Notes under the pieces: model-generated | What the model was told of the DNA's origin: nothing | The model's database searches: none | Seen by the model: the letters and a program-made list of their open reading frames with translations, nothing else | In this document: positions 55,840 to 64,000 of the stretch, in pieces | How the letters are laid out: each line of letters starts with the position of its first letter | Position numbering within the stretch: position 1 is the stretch's first letter | Assembly: GCA_029204225.1 (NCBI GenBank) | Contig: CM055092.1 | Location: forward strand, 78,378,527-78,442,526 | Direction of reading: 5' to 3' | Source: Diphasiastrum complanatum | Taxonomy: Eukaryota; Streptophyta; Lycopodiopsida; Lycopodiales; Lycopodiaceae | Length of the DNA stretch: 64,000 bases | Program-made: the position numbers and the translations under genes

Positions 55840-56040
55840 TTCCAAGATATGAGGAGCCTAGAGTCTTCTCTATTTCACCTTCCTTGCTAAATATATTGTG
55901 TTTGTCGAGAGATTGACAATGATGGGAAATAGTCGGCCGTATCTGGAGCTTTCAAGATACAAGGAGCCCAAAGTCTCTCATGTTCACCTCATGTATATGG
56001 TATCCATCGAGAGATAGCCGACCGTATGTGGAGCCCTAGT
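55840..56040. repeat. Imperfect duplication with GGAGCC..AGTCT and CGAGAGAT words
   Basis: The series TATGAGGAGCCTAGAGTCT ... GTCGAGAGATTG ... GGCCGTATCTGGAGC is repeated about 120 bp later as ACAAGGAGCCCAAAGTCTC ... ATCGAGAGATAG ... GACCGTATGTGGAGC. Confidence 0.55.
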
Positions 56041-56240
56041 AAACCAACCATTTTATGAGATGGTATTCTAAACACAACTAGCCCTGATTGACTCTTATTG
56101 GAATTGCCCTAGGTCATTTGGACTGGGCAATGGGCACTGGCCATGTGGCGGGTGCCCAATGGGTCAAATTTAAATTGGGTGTGTGGGGCATGAGTCCTGG
56201 GCACCAAGGAGCAGGGGCTCTCGGGCAACTGATGCATCCA

Positions 56241-56265
<25 letters not shown>
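56241..56265. repeat. (CT)n microsatellite
   Basis: About 24 bp of CT repeats. Confidence 0.9.
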
Positions 56266-56271
<6 letters not shown>

Positions 56272-56400
56272 TCACCAAAACTCATGGGCAGCTAGGGTAG
56301 GGTTTCCAAGCAATGGGTCACAAGGGGTCAAGGATGCTAGGTCTTGAGCAAGCCCCACACACATCCATACACACTCATATAAGTGAAGTGGAAGCTCACA

Positions 56401-56415
56401 TATATATTATATAGA
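56401..56415 (+). promoter_or_regulatory. Possible TATA region of the pyrophosphatase gene
   Basis: TATATATTATATAGA lies about 340 bp before the ATG. Placement as the promoter is inference; a 5'-UTR containing the GA tract would follow. Confidence 0.3.
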
Positions 56416-56637
56416 TGTAGGAAGAGTGCATTGGGGATATACAAGCACTCCAACATTGCTCTCTCGTAAAAACATTAGCACTCCACATGGCCTGGTTCAA
56501 ATGGGAGAGTGATAATAAGGTACAAGCAGTTGCCCTTAACTTCTAAGTTGGAGTGCAAAATAGGCACCATTGCATGAAGCACAAGTAGCATAGCTTACCT
56601 ACCTACTTACTTGTCAGTCCTAAACAGATTTGTGAGC

Positions 56638-56640
<3 letters not shown>

Positions 56641-56679
<39 letters not shown>
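56641..56679 (+). repeat. (AG)n tract in the 5' leader of the pyrophosphatase gene
   Basis: About 39 bp of AG repeats, 78 bp upstream of the ATG. GA tracts in plant leaders bind GAGA-binding (BPC-type) factors, so it could affect expression; that is inference. Confidence 0.85.
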
Positions 56680-56683
<4 letters not shown>

Positions 56684-56756
56684 GCAATTGTGATTTTGAG
56701 GAATTTGTTGTGAGAAGCAAAGCAAGCTGGATTCCAAGGATTTCGAGGGAGTGGCG

Positions 56757-58223
56757 ATGGCGCCTATCTCCTTCGATCCTCATGCCTCCCTCTCCTCGCC
56801 CAAGCACCACGATCAAGCTTCTGTCGCTCTCCTGCATTATCCTGCTCCTCCTGAGGATGAGATCCACCCTTCGCGATGGTGGAAATATGGCAGCCATTAC
56901 CCCTGCTTTGCCTGGGGTTTCTACTGCGTCGCTGCAGCAGCGGCAGCGCTTGCCGTGTCTCTCGTCTACTGCACAGTCTTTCGATTTTCCCATGCAGCAT
57001 CGGCCCCCCGGCAAGCAGAGATTTCACGGCCGCTCAAGGTTCTGGATAAGCCCTTGGTCATCCTGGTGTCTTCTGATGGTTTTCGGTGGGGTTATCAATG
57101 GAAAGTTCCCACTCCTAATATAGATCGCCTTCGCCTTAATGGTACTGAAGCAGAGCCAGGTTTGATCCCTGTTTTTCCAACGCTTACTTTTCCAAATCAC
57201 TATTCCATAGCTACGGGTTTGTATCCTGCTTGGCATGGCATCATATCCAATTATTTCCACTATCCTGTCAATGGCAACACGGAAACATTTTATATGGGAA
57301 ATTTAGATCCTAAGTGGTGGCTGGGTGAGCCAATCTGGCAGACCGTGACAAAGGCAGGGCTCAAGGCTGCAACCTTTTTCTGGCCTGGATCGGAAGTTGT
57401 GAAAGGACCATGGAATTGCCCTCCTTCATTGTGTAGACATTATAATGGATCCGTTCCTTACGAAGATAGGGTTGATACCGTTTTGGGGTATTTGGATTTA
57501 CCGCCTTGGGAGAGGCCGAGCTTTATGTCTTTGTACTTCGAGTCTCCAGACAAACCGGGCCATGAAGTTGGGCCAGATGCTCCGCAAATAAGCGAGGCAA
57601 TTGAACGAATTGATGCCATGATTGGCCGCTTGCTGGATGGACTTGAGCAGCGAAATGTGTTGGAGGATGTGAGTATTATCATGGTTGGTGATCACGGGAT
57701 GGTGGGAACCTGTGATAAGAAGCTGATCTATCTGCATGATTTGGCTCCCTGGATAAGCATTCCTTCTTCATGGATTGATTCCACAAGTCCTGTGCTAGCC
57801 ATCAGACCACCCTCTGATGTGGATGCCAAGGAAGTTGTGAAGAAGATGTCAGAAGGATTGTCATCAGGAAAGGTGGAAAATGGGAACTTTCTGAAGGTAT
57901 ATTTGAAAGAAGATTTGCCTGAAAGGCTTCACTACTCTGATAGTGCCAGGATCCAACCGATAATAGGCCTGATTGCTGAAGCTTTCAAGGTCGAAGAAAA
58001 AAGATCAAAGGCAAAAGAGTGTGGTGGAGCACACGGCTACGATAATGAATTTGCATCAATGCGCACTATATTCATTGGACATGGACCACGGTTTGCTAAA
58101 GGGAGGAAAGTTCCATCGTTCATAAATGTAGAATTGTACAATGTTATGACCACCATTTTGGGAATAGAAGCTGCTCCAAACAATGGGTCTCTTTCATTTG
58201 TGAATTCCCTCCTCCTCCCATAG
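56757..58223 (+). CDS. Ectonucleotide pyrophosphatase/phosphodiesterase (NPP) family, single exon
   Basis: The 488-residue protein starts at ATG 56757 (MAPISFDPHAS); an in-frame GTG six bases earlier is not a plant start. Type II topology: 49 cytosolic residues, one membrane span about 50-75, and a lumenal catalytic domain from ~95. All alkaline-phosphatase-fold residues are visible: D107 in SSDGFR, nucleophile T144 in PTLTFPN, D265 and H269 in SPDKPGH, D312-H313 in GDHGM, and H426 in GGAHGYDNEF. They bind two metal ions and cleave phosphodiester or pyrophosphate bonds of nucleotides and nucleotide sugars (family knowledge). Plant relatives are Golgi/plastid glycoproteins hydrolysing ADP-glucose and UDP-glucose; likely N-glycosylation sites are N128 (NGT) and N230 (NGS). 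Length is normal for the plant family. No frameshift or stop; codon use is ordinary. The lack of introns could mean an old retrocopy, or the normal structure of this clade. Confidence 0.93.
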   Translation: MAPISFDPHASLSSPKHHDQASVALLHYPAPPEDEIHPSRWWKYGSHYPCFAWGFYCVAAAAAALAVSLVYCTVFRFSHAASAPRQAEISRPLKVLDKPLVILVSSDGFRWGYQWKVPTPNIDRLRLNGTEAEPGLIPVFPTLTFPNHYSIATGLYPAWHGIISNYFHYPVNGNTETFYMGNLDPKWWLGEPIWQTVTKAGLKAATFFWPGSEVVKGPWNCPPSLCRHYNGSVPYEDRVDTVLGYLDLPPWERPSFMSLYFESPDKPGHEVGPDAPQISEAIERIDAMIGRLLDGLEQRNVLEDVSIIMVGDHGMVGTCDKKLIYLHDLAPWISIPSSWIDSTSPVLAIRPPSDVDAKEVVKKMSEGLSSGKVENGNFLKVYLKEDLPERLHYSDSARIQPIIGLIAEAFKVEEKRSKAKECGGAHGYDNEFASMRTIFIGHGPRFAKGRKVPSFINVELYNVMTTILGIEAAPNNGSLSFVNSLLLP

Positions 58224-58529
58224 TGTGCTGACAAGTTCCTAACATCTTCCCTACTATATCAGGACAGTGGTAGCTTGTAGATGAGGTATGTAATCTACAA
58301 AAATATGGACATATCATTGAAGTTTCAGTGGTTGATCCAAGCTTGAATTGGAACAGGTTTCAATGGTTGATCCAAGCTTGAATCAGACTGTAAGTGAAAT
58401 GATTCATTGAACATCCATTGTTATGGTCTTGGGTAGCTCACAACCCAGTCATACTGAAGTGCGTTCACTTTGATTTGGGCACATATCTCAAGAGCTCCAA
58501 TAGTTTTCCTTAATCTCACATTTGAGAAA

Positions 58530-58535
58530 AATAAA
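58530..58535 (+). terminator. Candidate polyadenylation signal after the pyrophosphatase gene
   Basis: AATAAA lies 307 bases after the stop codon, with T-rich sequence downstream. A plausible plant near-upstream element; not proven. Confidence 0.35.
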
Positions 58536-59590
58536 ACATCACATTTTTCCTATTGAGTAAGGGAATGAGGTGAATTCTTTGCTTTTCTGCTGCCTCCCTG
58601 TTTATTGCACGCTACATTGAAAGAAATTCCATTGGTTTTCCTCTTCTCGTGCTTCAATAGGTTTAGGACAATCATATGCCATCCTTTATATCTGGAGAAA
58701 GCAGATGAATCTACTTTCATATTAGTGTTTTAATGAATCACGCCTGTGGCTAGAATAGTATCACCTATGAATAATAGTCATTTTGTGTTGGAATTTTGTG
58801 TTCATGTGACATAGGCATCAGTCAGTAGTTACAACGTACTCAATACATGATGGTTGTTCATTTGAATAGAGGTTTTTTAAACTATTATCTTTTAACTTTA
58901 CCGTTTCTGATACACTGAAGTCTGATATGGTCAGTGGATGACTCATGATGGGGGTTTGTAAACTAGATAGTTGAAACTGTTCACTGGTGTAACTTGTTAA
59001 GCTATTTGGGATACGGATCTTTGAGGAGTCATGATAATTGTGTTGTCAAATATTTTTGCAAATTATGATTTGAACATGTTAATAGGCTGTCAGCAGTTAG
59101 GACTGAGGTAACTGTAGTTTGCATCAAAACAATATAATAGGAAACCCCCGCCATACAGAACATCGGATAGCCTGTATCTTTGAGGCATGATCCAGTAAGT
59201 GCTGCACGTCATATATATGTAACATACATTTTTGACTGTTCGTTTTTCTCTGAATTCGATTCTCTGATTTTTAAAGCTGAATTTCAAATCAGAACAGGTT
59301 CAAATTGACAACTGTCTGATCCTGAACTGTAGCGTCAATTTGTATGATCTAGTCTTTGTTTGTTCACATTTGCCATCCCAGATTACACAAAGCAGTTCAA
59401 ACTTCAATGTGAAGTTGTTAGTGGGTTTGTAAGAAATCATCAAAATGCTCTGCCAAGGTCTTGCTCATGCAACTCCAGTAGGCTAAACTACATGTTTCTT
59501 TGTTAAGTTTGTATGTAGGCTGTACGGTGTACGTGCTTAAATGGCATGTCTATTTCAATCTTTTTTGCATGGCAACATTTATCGCACTAT
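58536..59590. other. Intergenic DNA, nothing recognised
   Basis: AT-rich, no supported open frame; a short direct repetition of TTCAATGGTTGATCCAAGCTT occurs just upstream at about 58328 and 58360. Confidence 0.4.
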
Positions 59591-59593
59591 ATT

Positions 59594-59717
59594 GTTAGAG
59601 TTAATGTTCACATTAGTACCCCTAATGTTATCATCTAGGTTAATTAGGATTATTGGTTAGAGTTCATGTTCCCATTAGTACCCGTAATGTTAGCATCTAG
59701 GTTAATTTGGATTATTG
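59594..59717. repeat. Two-copy 62-bp tandem repeat
   Basis: The unit beginning GTTAGAGTTAATGTTC at 59594 is repeated at 59656 with a few substitutions (ATTAGTACCC.TAATGTTA core). Confidence 0.85.
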
Positions 59718-59739
59718 GTTAGCAGGAAAACCCCAACCT

Positions 59740-60240
59740 ATGCTTCTTCAAACCTTTGACTTCACAACACTTTACACTAAAATCAATTTGGAAGATTTGA
59801 AGTTTTGTGTTAGTAAGCTAATTCGAGATGGTTTTAGCAATAAACTCGATGCAAAGCTTTGAAAGTTGAAAAGAGTGCTTCGCATTTTGAGTTTTGTTGG
59901 CTTAAGAACAACAATCAATATGTCGATTCAAAGAAAATATTTACTAAAATAGTTGATGTTGAAGATGTTTGTTCTTGGCTGCACTTTCTCTTTAATAACT
60001 TGCATATTTCTCTAGGTGATTCACTTTTTCGACAAAAGATATGTATCCCCATGGGTACTAATTGTGTTGTTCATCTAGCTAACTTTTATCTTTTCTCAAT
60101 TGAATTTGAATTTGTAAAAGATTAGTTTCTTGTGGTACTTGTCCCATCTTATTGCATAAATTAACTAATGGTACAAAATATATTAATGACTTAATTTGTT
60201 CATGATCTTTCCAATTTTGATAGTTTTCTATATAAAGACC
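59740..60240 (+). pseudogene. Penelope-like reverse transcriptase remnant
   Basis: In successive frames: FDFTTLYTKI (the F/YD.STLYT.IP block) at about 59757, KNNNQYVDSKKIF, RQKICIPMGTNCVVHLANFY followed by LFSIEFEFVK (the GIPMGTN.AP.LA.L.L..yE block) at 60030-60120, and KYINDLI (active site, usually YIDDL) near 60170. This order and these words fit Penelope-like RTs rather than LTR or LINE RTs. Stops and shifts show it is dead; no GIY-YIG endonuclease is seen downstream. Confidence 0.6.
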
Positions 60241-60728
60241 CCAAGTTAGCAAAATCCGCACTTAGTCCATTCAAAATCAATCGAACAAGTTTCTCTCCTT
60301 TATAGAATCTCCTATGTAAGCAAGCTCCTTGTTTAAGTCTTTAACTCTCAAAACATCTGAATTACCACTCTCTCCCTTGGCTTGAAAGCATTGAAGGATT
60401 TGGTTCTTCAAGGATAGCAATCTTGAAGTGTTCTTAGATTCATATATTTTTTGAAGAGTTTCCCATGCTTTTTGAGCCGAGCTGCAAGCACCTACCCCTT
60501 AAGAAGCTCATCTGTTACATGCATTTTGATACAATGGAGAGCAATCTTGCACCTCTTCTTGTATCTTGTAGCTTCTTGAGGGTGAATGGGCTCATCCTCA
60601 TCACCACTCACAATTTCCATTAGATCTTGCAAGACAAGAATAGACTCCATTCTTAGCTTCCAAATAGAGTAATTAGAAGCATTCAACTTATCATTTGGAT
60701 CCAAGAGATATGCATTTATGGAAGCCAT
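60241..60728 (-). pseudogene. Copia gag remnant
   Basis: From 60728 the minus strand reads MASINAYLLDPNDKLNASNY followed by SIWKLRMESIL and EIVSGDEDEPIHP, the copia gag start. After a stop near 60492 other frames continue to about 60250. Zinc knuckle not seen. Confidence 0.7.
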
Positions 60729-62840
60729 CTCTCTCTAAGCAAGAGCTTGATCACAAAAAATGGATGCAAAGTAGAAATGGTTGAAAATATAGCTATCCCA
60801 CTACCTAGGGATTTATGTCAAAGCATGATGGTGAGTGCATCCATGATGCAAACGTCGGAGGGCACACATAGCAGGTTGGACAATGCATAGAATTTTTGCA
60901 GAATGTCAAAGAACTGTGACTCATTAAGCAATGTGCAAAAGGCAGGTGGGGTAGCAAGTGCCTAAGGGATTAATTGAAACTGTGCTAATGCTTCTTGGTT
61001 TCCAAGGGAGGCTCGAACTTGGGACCAATGAAACTTTGGATGCCAAGCTAACCAACTCAACCAACCCCCTTGGGTTGAAATTGTGCTAATGGGCTGGTCC
61101 TTATGACAACAATGCAATGACTCTTCTAGCGAATTGAGGCTATCTCTAGCAGGAAAAAAGCTTGGTGCATAAGTTCAATTTCATAAGAGGAACATGTCTC
61201 TACAACTCTTTTTGATAAAAAAGAAACTCTTTAGCTTTCTAGGTCTCAATTGCATGTTGAGTTCTCCATTTTTCTTGAATCCTAGAAGCAGCTTGTCAGC
61301 AATCTTAAATGAGTCTTATTGGGCATAGCATTATTAGGAAATTTCTATCTTTCAATGGCCTAGAATACTATTGACTCTAATTTTGGAATAAAAAATTTCA
61401 TTTTTCAAAGGCAAGGAAAGTTCCTATCTTGACCCCTCATTATTTGTCTCTCTATAGGCATTTCTCCATTATTTGTTTTGATTGCTATTAATAGTGTAAG
61501 TGCTCTCAAATCAACATCATGGTACTTTAAGAATTTGGATTGAATATTCTCTCTAGAGCTCTATATTAACGCTTCATTTTCTTCTTGATAGGTCATGCCA
61601 ATTTGAGAAGATCTACTAGTAGTTTTAAGATGCCTTCCTCCTAATCTGGCCATGACTAATCTAATCATGTGTTTTAAATATTCTTCCAAGAGTTGGTCTC
61701 TAGTTTCAAGGAATTCCTCTAGGAAAAATGACCTACATTAAGAAAATAATGTACATGTGGAAAACGTCAAAGCATCCATTACGCAATGGAAGGTGCCGAC
61801 GGGCATAGCCCATTCTGCTCGGTTCGATTTTCCAGAAAATTTTAAGCTCAGCCCCTCCAGGCCTCACCTAAGAAATTCTTGAAATCCTTATCGAGCAGAA
61901 TGGCATGTGCCCACCCCTTCCATAGTATATAAGATGTCTCATGCCAACAAGATCTTTTTGTGAGATGGATGCATATGGGTATATTCTCTTGAATAACAAA
62001 CTTTTGTATCCAACATAAGGTACTTGTCTACTTAATTTATTCATATTTATTGTATAACATTTGTGCTTAGAAATGGTATCGCCTTATTTTAGTTAGAAAC
62101 ACGTGCACACAAAACACAACCTAGAACATTCTCTTAATATATAACAACTACTTGCTACATTTGTCTATTCTGATTTTGAAATGGTTTTAAATACAATTGC
62201 AATAATTATTGTTGTTTCTAACATGGAATTGCATGATTTGAGGTGAGGTATGGAGAAAAGAAAACAAAGGTATATGCTACTCTTAGATATGTGACATACA
62301 TATCATGGTGTATACTTAGGGATATGGTTAGCATGAGAATTGACCGAACTAAAATTGCAAAAATGTTTTAGAATCAAATTTTGATAGATAGGTAGTCAGA
62401 TTATAATAATTGAAATTATTTTTTAAACACATGTCTTGTTTTCCAGCTACTATGTCGATGCCATTTTGTCACACACTTTTTGGTCTCGATAGGTTAGTTA
62501 GTGTTTGTTCATGTTGCTTAGCTCACTAGGATTGTTTGAGATGATTTTTAGATTAAATTTTGTTTGACCCTCTTGTGGTATTTCCTTCTTGTGTAGTGTC
62601 CCATTGTGTGACTATGTTGTGATTTTTTTGGGCCCCTTTGTTTTGATCCATGTACCATATTAGTCCTTGCCCATCCTTTATTTAATTTGTCTCTTACCTT
62701 TCGCCTTGGCTGATGGCATTAATTTTCCATGTTTCTCTATGTCCCATTGGCAATGGTTCTCATTGCACTTCTAGTTTTTCCCATAAGCATATAGATAATT
62801 GTGGTCCTTAACACTCACAAATGTATAGAAAAATAGACAA
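60729..62840. other. Intergenic DNA, nothing recognised
   Basis: AT-rich with no open frame of note on either strand. Probably decayed repeats. 61010-61070 is locally less AT-rich but without coding sense. Confidence 0.4.
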
Positions 62841-62849
62841 CAAAGCGCA

Positions 62850-63330
62850 ATGATAGAGCTTCAATCTCAATTTTCGTTTAACAAATATATTCCATTTATA
62901 ATTTCTTTTAAATTCAATGCTTAGGTACTAGTAGAACCTTGTCTTCTATGATAATAAAAAATCTTCCCATTCTCCATCGACATATATTTTGTTTTGTCCA
63001 TGCTTACACACATAGTTGTTTTATGAAAAGTGTGAATCTAAAAAAGTTGCTTTTGTAGCCCTATGACACTTTTGTTGACTAAAACAACACCATCAACATA
63101 CATCAATAATCAAATTATAACCAATAACATCCACTCCATATTTTGATCCTTCCATCAAATAGGTCTCAAGTTCATATATGAAGAGCCCAAATAATGTAGG
63201 AGATAGTACAACAACCTTAATAGACACCCAAATTGTGCACAATATATTGCTTATAGGTTTCATTTAGAGACATTAATCTTCTTATTCTATCCCACGTTTT
63301 ACCTTCAAAAAAAAAAATACAAATTAAACA
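62850..63330 (-). pseudogene. LINE reverse-transcriptase fragment
   Basis: Minus strand: IRRLMSLNETYKQYIVHN, VVVLSPTLFGLFIYELETYL (the SPTLFGL.IDELE block), then VYVDGVVLVNKSVIGLQKQL where the active-site YADD reads YVDG. It resembles the LINE at 20.4 kb. Active-site loss and stops make it dead. Confidence 0.7.
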
Positions 63331-63339
63331 AAATCTGCA

Positions 63340-63739
63340 AAACATAGGGAGCGTCTATCTTCCAAAGCCCATAGCCCTTTTTGTAATAGATCATAATGCA
63401 ATAAGGTGGTTCACAATTGAATGCATAGGTCTAAATTTAGCTTGGCATCTTTGCTTGATCGTAAGCCACTTCTAGCCACATGGCAAGCTTCCATTTTACC
63501 ATCATTGTGTATAGCTTGGCAAGCTTGTTCCCAATCATAATAATCCAATAGAGAGGATGAAAAAACCTCTTCGAGAAAACCAAAAGATGTCTTTTTGTGC
63601 ATTCCAAAATAGTTTTTGGGCATCATATAATGATCCTTTTGTTGGAGTGAAATAGGAATGCGCTATAAATTTGACAGTCTCATATAAATTGGCCAAGGGG
63701 CCACATACTTTGGCTGCTTTGATTGAGATGAGAGATTTT
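63340..63739. other. Unassigned sequence with broken minus-strand frames
   Basis: Two overlapping minus-strand frames of 70-80 codons (63411-63780) show no recognisable domain; perhaps the region after a copia pol. Confidence 0.3.
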
Positions 63740-63862
63740 GGGCATCCATAATAGGCAATAACCACATACCCACATCCCAAACTTGTCCTTGCTCAACAAT
63801 TTTGTAAGAACATCAGCTATCTGATTTATAGTACTAGAGTATACTATTTTGTTAGAACTCAA
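63740..63862 (-). pseudogene. Copia RNase H 3'-end fragment
   Basis: Reads KIVYSSTINQIADVLTKLLS followed by KDKF, the last block of copia pol (i.yc.t..QvADilTK.L). Isolated and short. Confidence 0.6.
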
Positions 63863-64000
63863 ACGAGTTAGTAGTAACGAGTTTGTTTCATAGTCCCAAT
63901 TTATTGTATTATGTCGTTTTGTATATTACGGCTACCACCGATGACTTGTGTCGGTGAATTTAAGAGTATGTATAGAGGCCAGTGTAGCCCATGTGCACCG

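Noticed and set aside
56607-57014. Minus-strand 135-codon frame ending in Ser-Leu repeats
   Set aside because: Antisense shadow of the pyrophosphatase exon plus its GA tract.
56710-57123. Second plus-strand frame inside the pyrophosphatase gene
   Set aside because: Out-of-frame shadow without conserved motifs.
1-64000. tRNA or rRNA genes, CRISPR arrays, bacterial-type operons
   Set aside because: Scanned for tRNA-like arms, rRNA words and regular short repeats; none found. The short tandem repeats present are minisatellites or microsatellites, without CRISPR spacing.

Overview
This window is nuclear DNA of a land plant with a large, transposon-rich genome. The basis is: a plant-type nucleotide pyrophosphatase gene, spliced host exons with GT..AG introns, Ty1/copia and Ty3/gypsy elements primed by initiator-Met-type sites (TGGTATCAAAGC), a fossil caulimovirid (plant pararetrovirus) fragment, LINEs, and a Penelope-like reverse-transcriptase remnant. 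Long transposon-filled introns and this mixture fit a fern, lycophyte or gymnosperm better than a compact angiosperm, but I cannot name the species. No tRNA, rRNA, CRISPR or bacterial operon structure was seen.

Layout. 0-8 kb: a truncated LTR with primer site (80-602), an inverted caulimovirid RT/RNase H fossil (855-1890), AT-rich DNA, a decayed copia remnant between ~200 bp direct repeats (5.0-6.8 kb), and a four-copy ~112 bp tandem array (7.78-8.17 kb). 8.4-41.3 kb: one host locus on the + strand for a plant long coiled-coil protein. A 389-codon first exon (8598) is followed by small exons, and the exon 2-3-4 block is present four times (about 9.9-11.3, 23.7-25.05, 25.2-35.3 and 35.4-36.8 kb). 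A Cys/Arg-rich terminal exon lies at 41.12 kb. The spaces are filled by insertions: a LINE (13.65-23.04 kb, minus) split by a 5.66 kb non-coding LTR element exactly at its RT active-site codons and by a 141 bp MITE; a copia element (26.73-34.93 kb) that itself carries a gypsy chromovirus (28.95 to ~33.36 kb, minus); and a 444 bp inverted-repeat element (25.80-26.24 kb). Paralogous exon copies give empty sites that confirm two target-site duplications.

41-56 kb is a transposon graveyard: a Tat-like gypsy element with a second, archaeal-type RNase H after the integrase (42.4-45.5 kb), copia pieces, a gag-like block, two head-to-head diverged copies of one promoter-like sequence (49.3-50.1 kb), and a duplicated gypsy integrase/3' region split by an inverted solo LTR (50.7-55.05 kb).

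56.6-58.5 kb holds the one clearly intact gene, a single-exon membrane-anchored nucleotide pyrophosphatase/phosphodiesterase (56757-58223, +) with all catalytic residues. 59.7-64 kb holds a Penelope-like RT remnant, a copia gag remnant, a LINE RT fragment and a copia 3' remnant.

The two host loci show no functional link. The pyrophosphatase looks functional. The coiled-coil locus has a probable frameshift at the end of exon 1 and unresolved splice phases, so it may be a pseudogene or a gene being remodelled by exon duplication. Element names rest on protein motifs read by eye; no database search was run.
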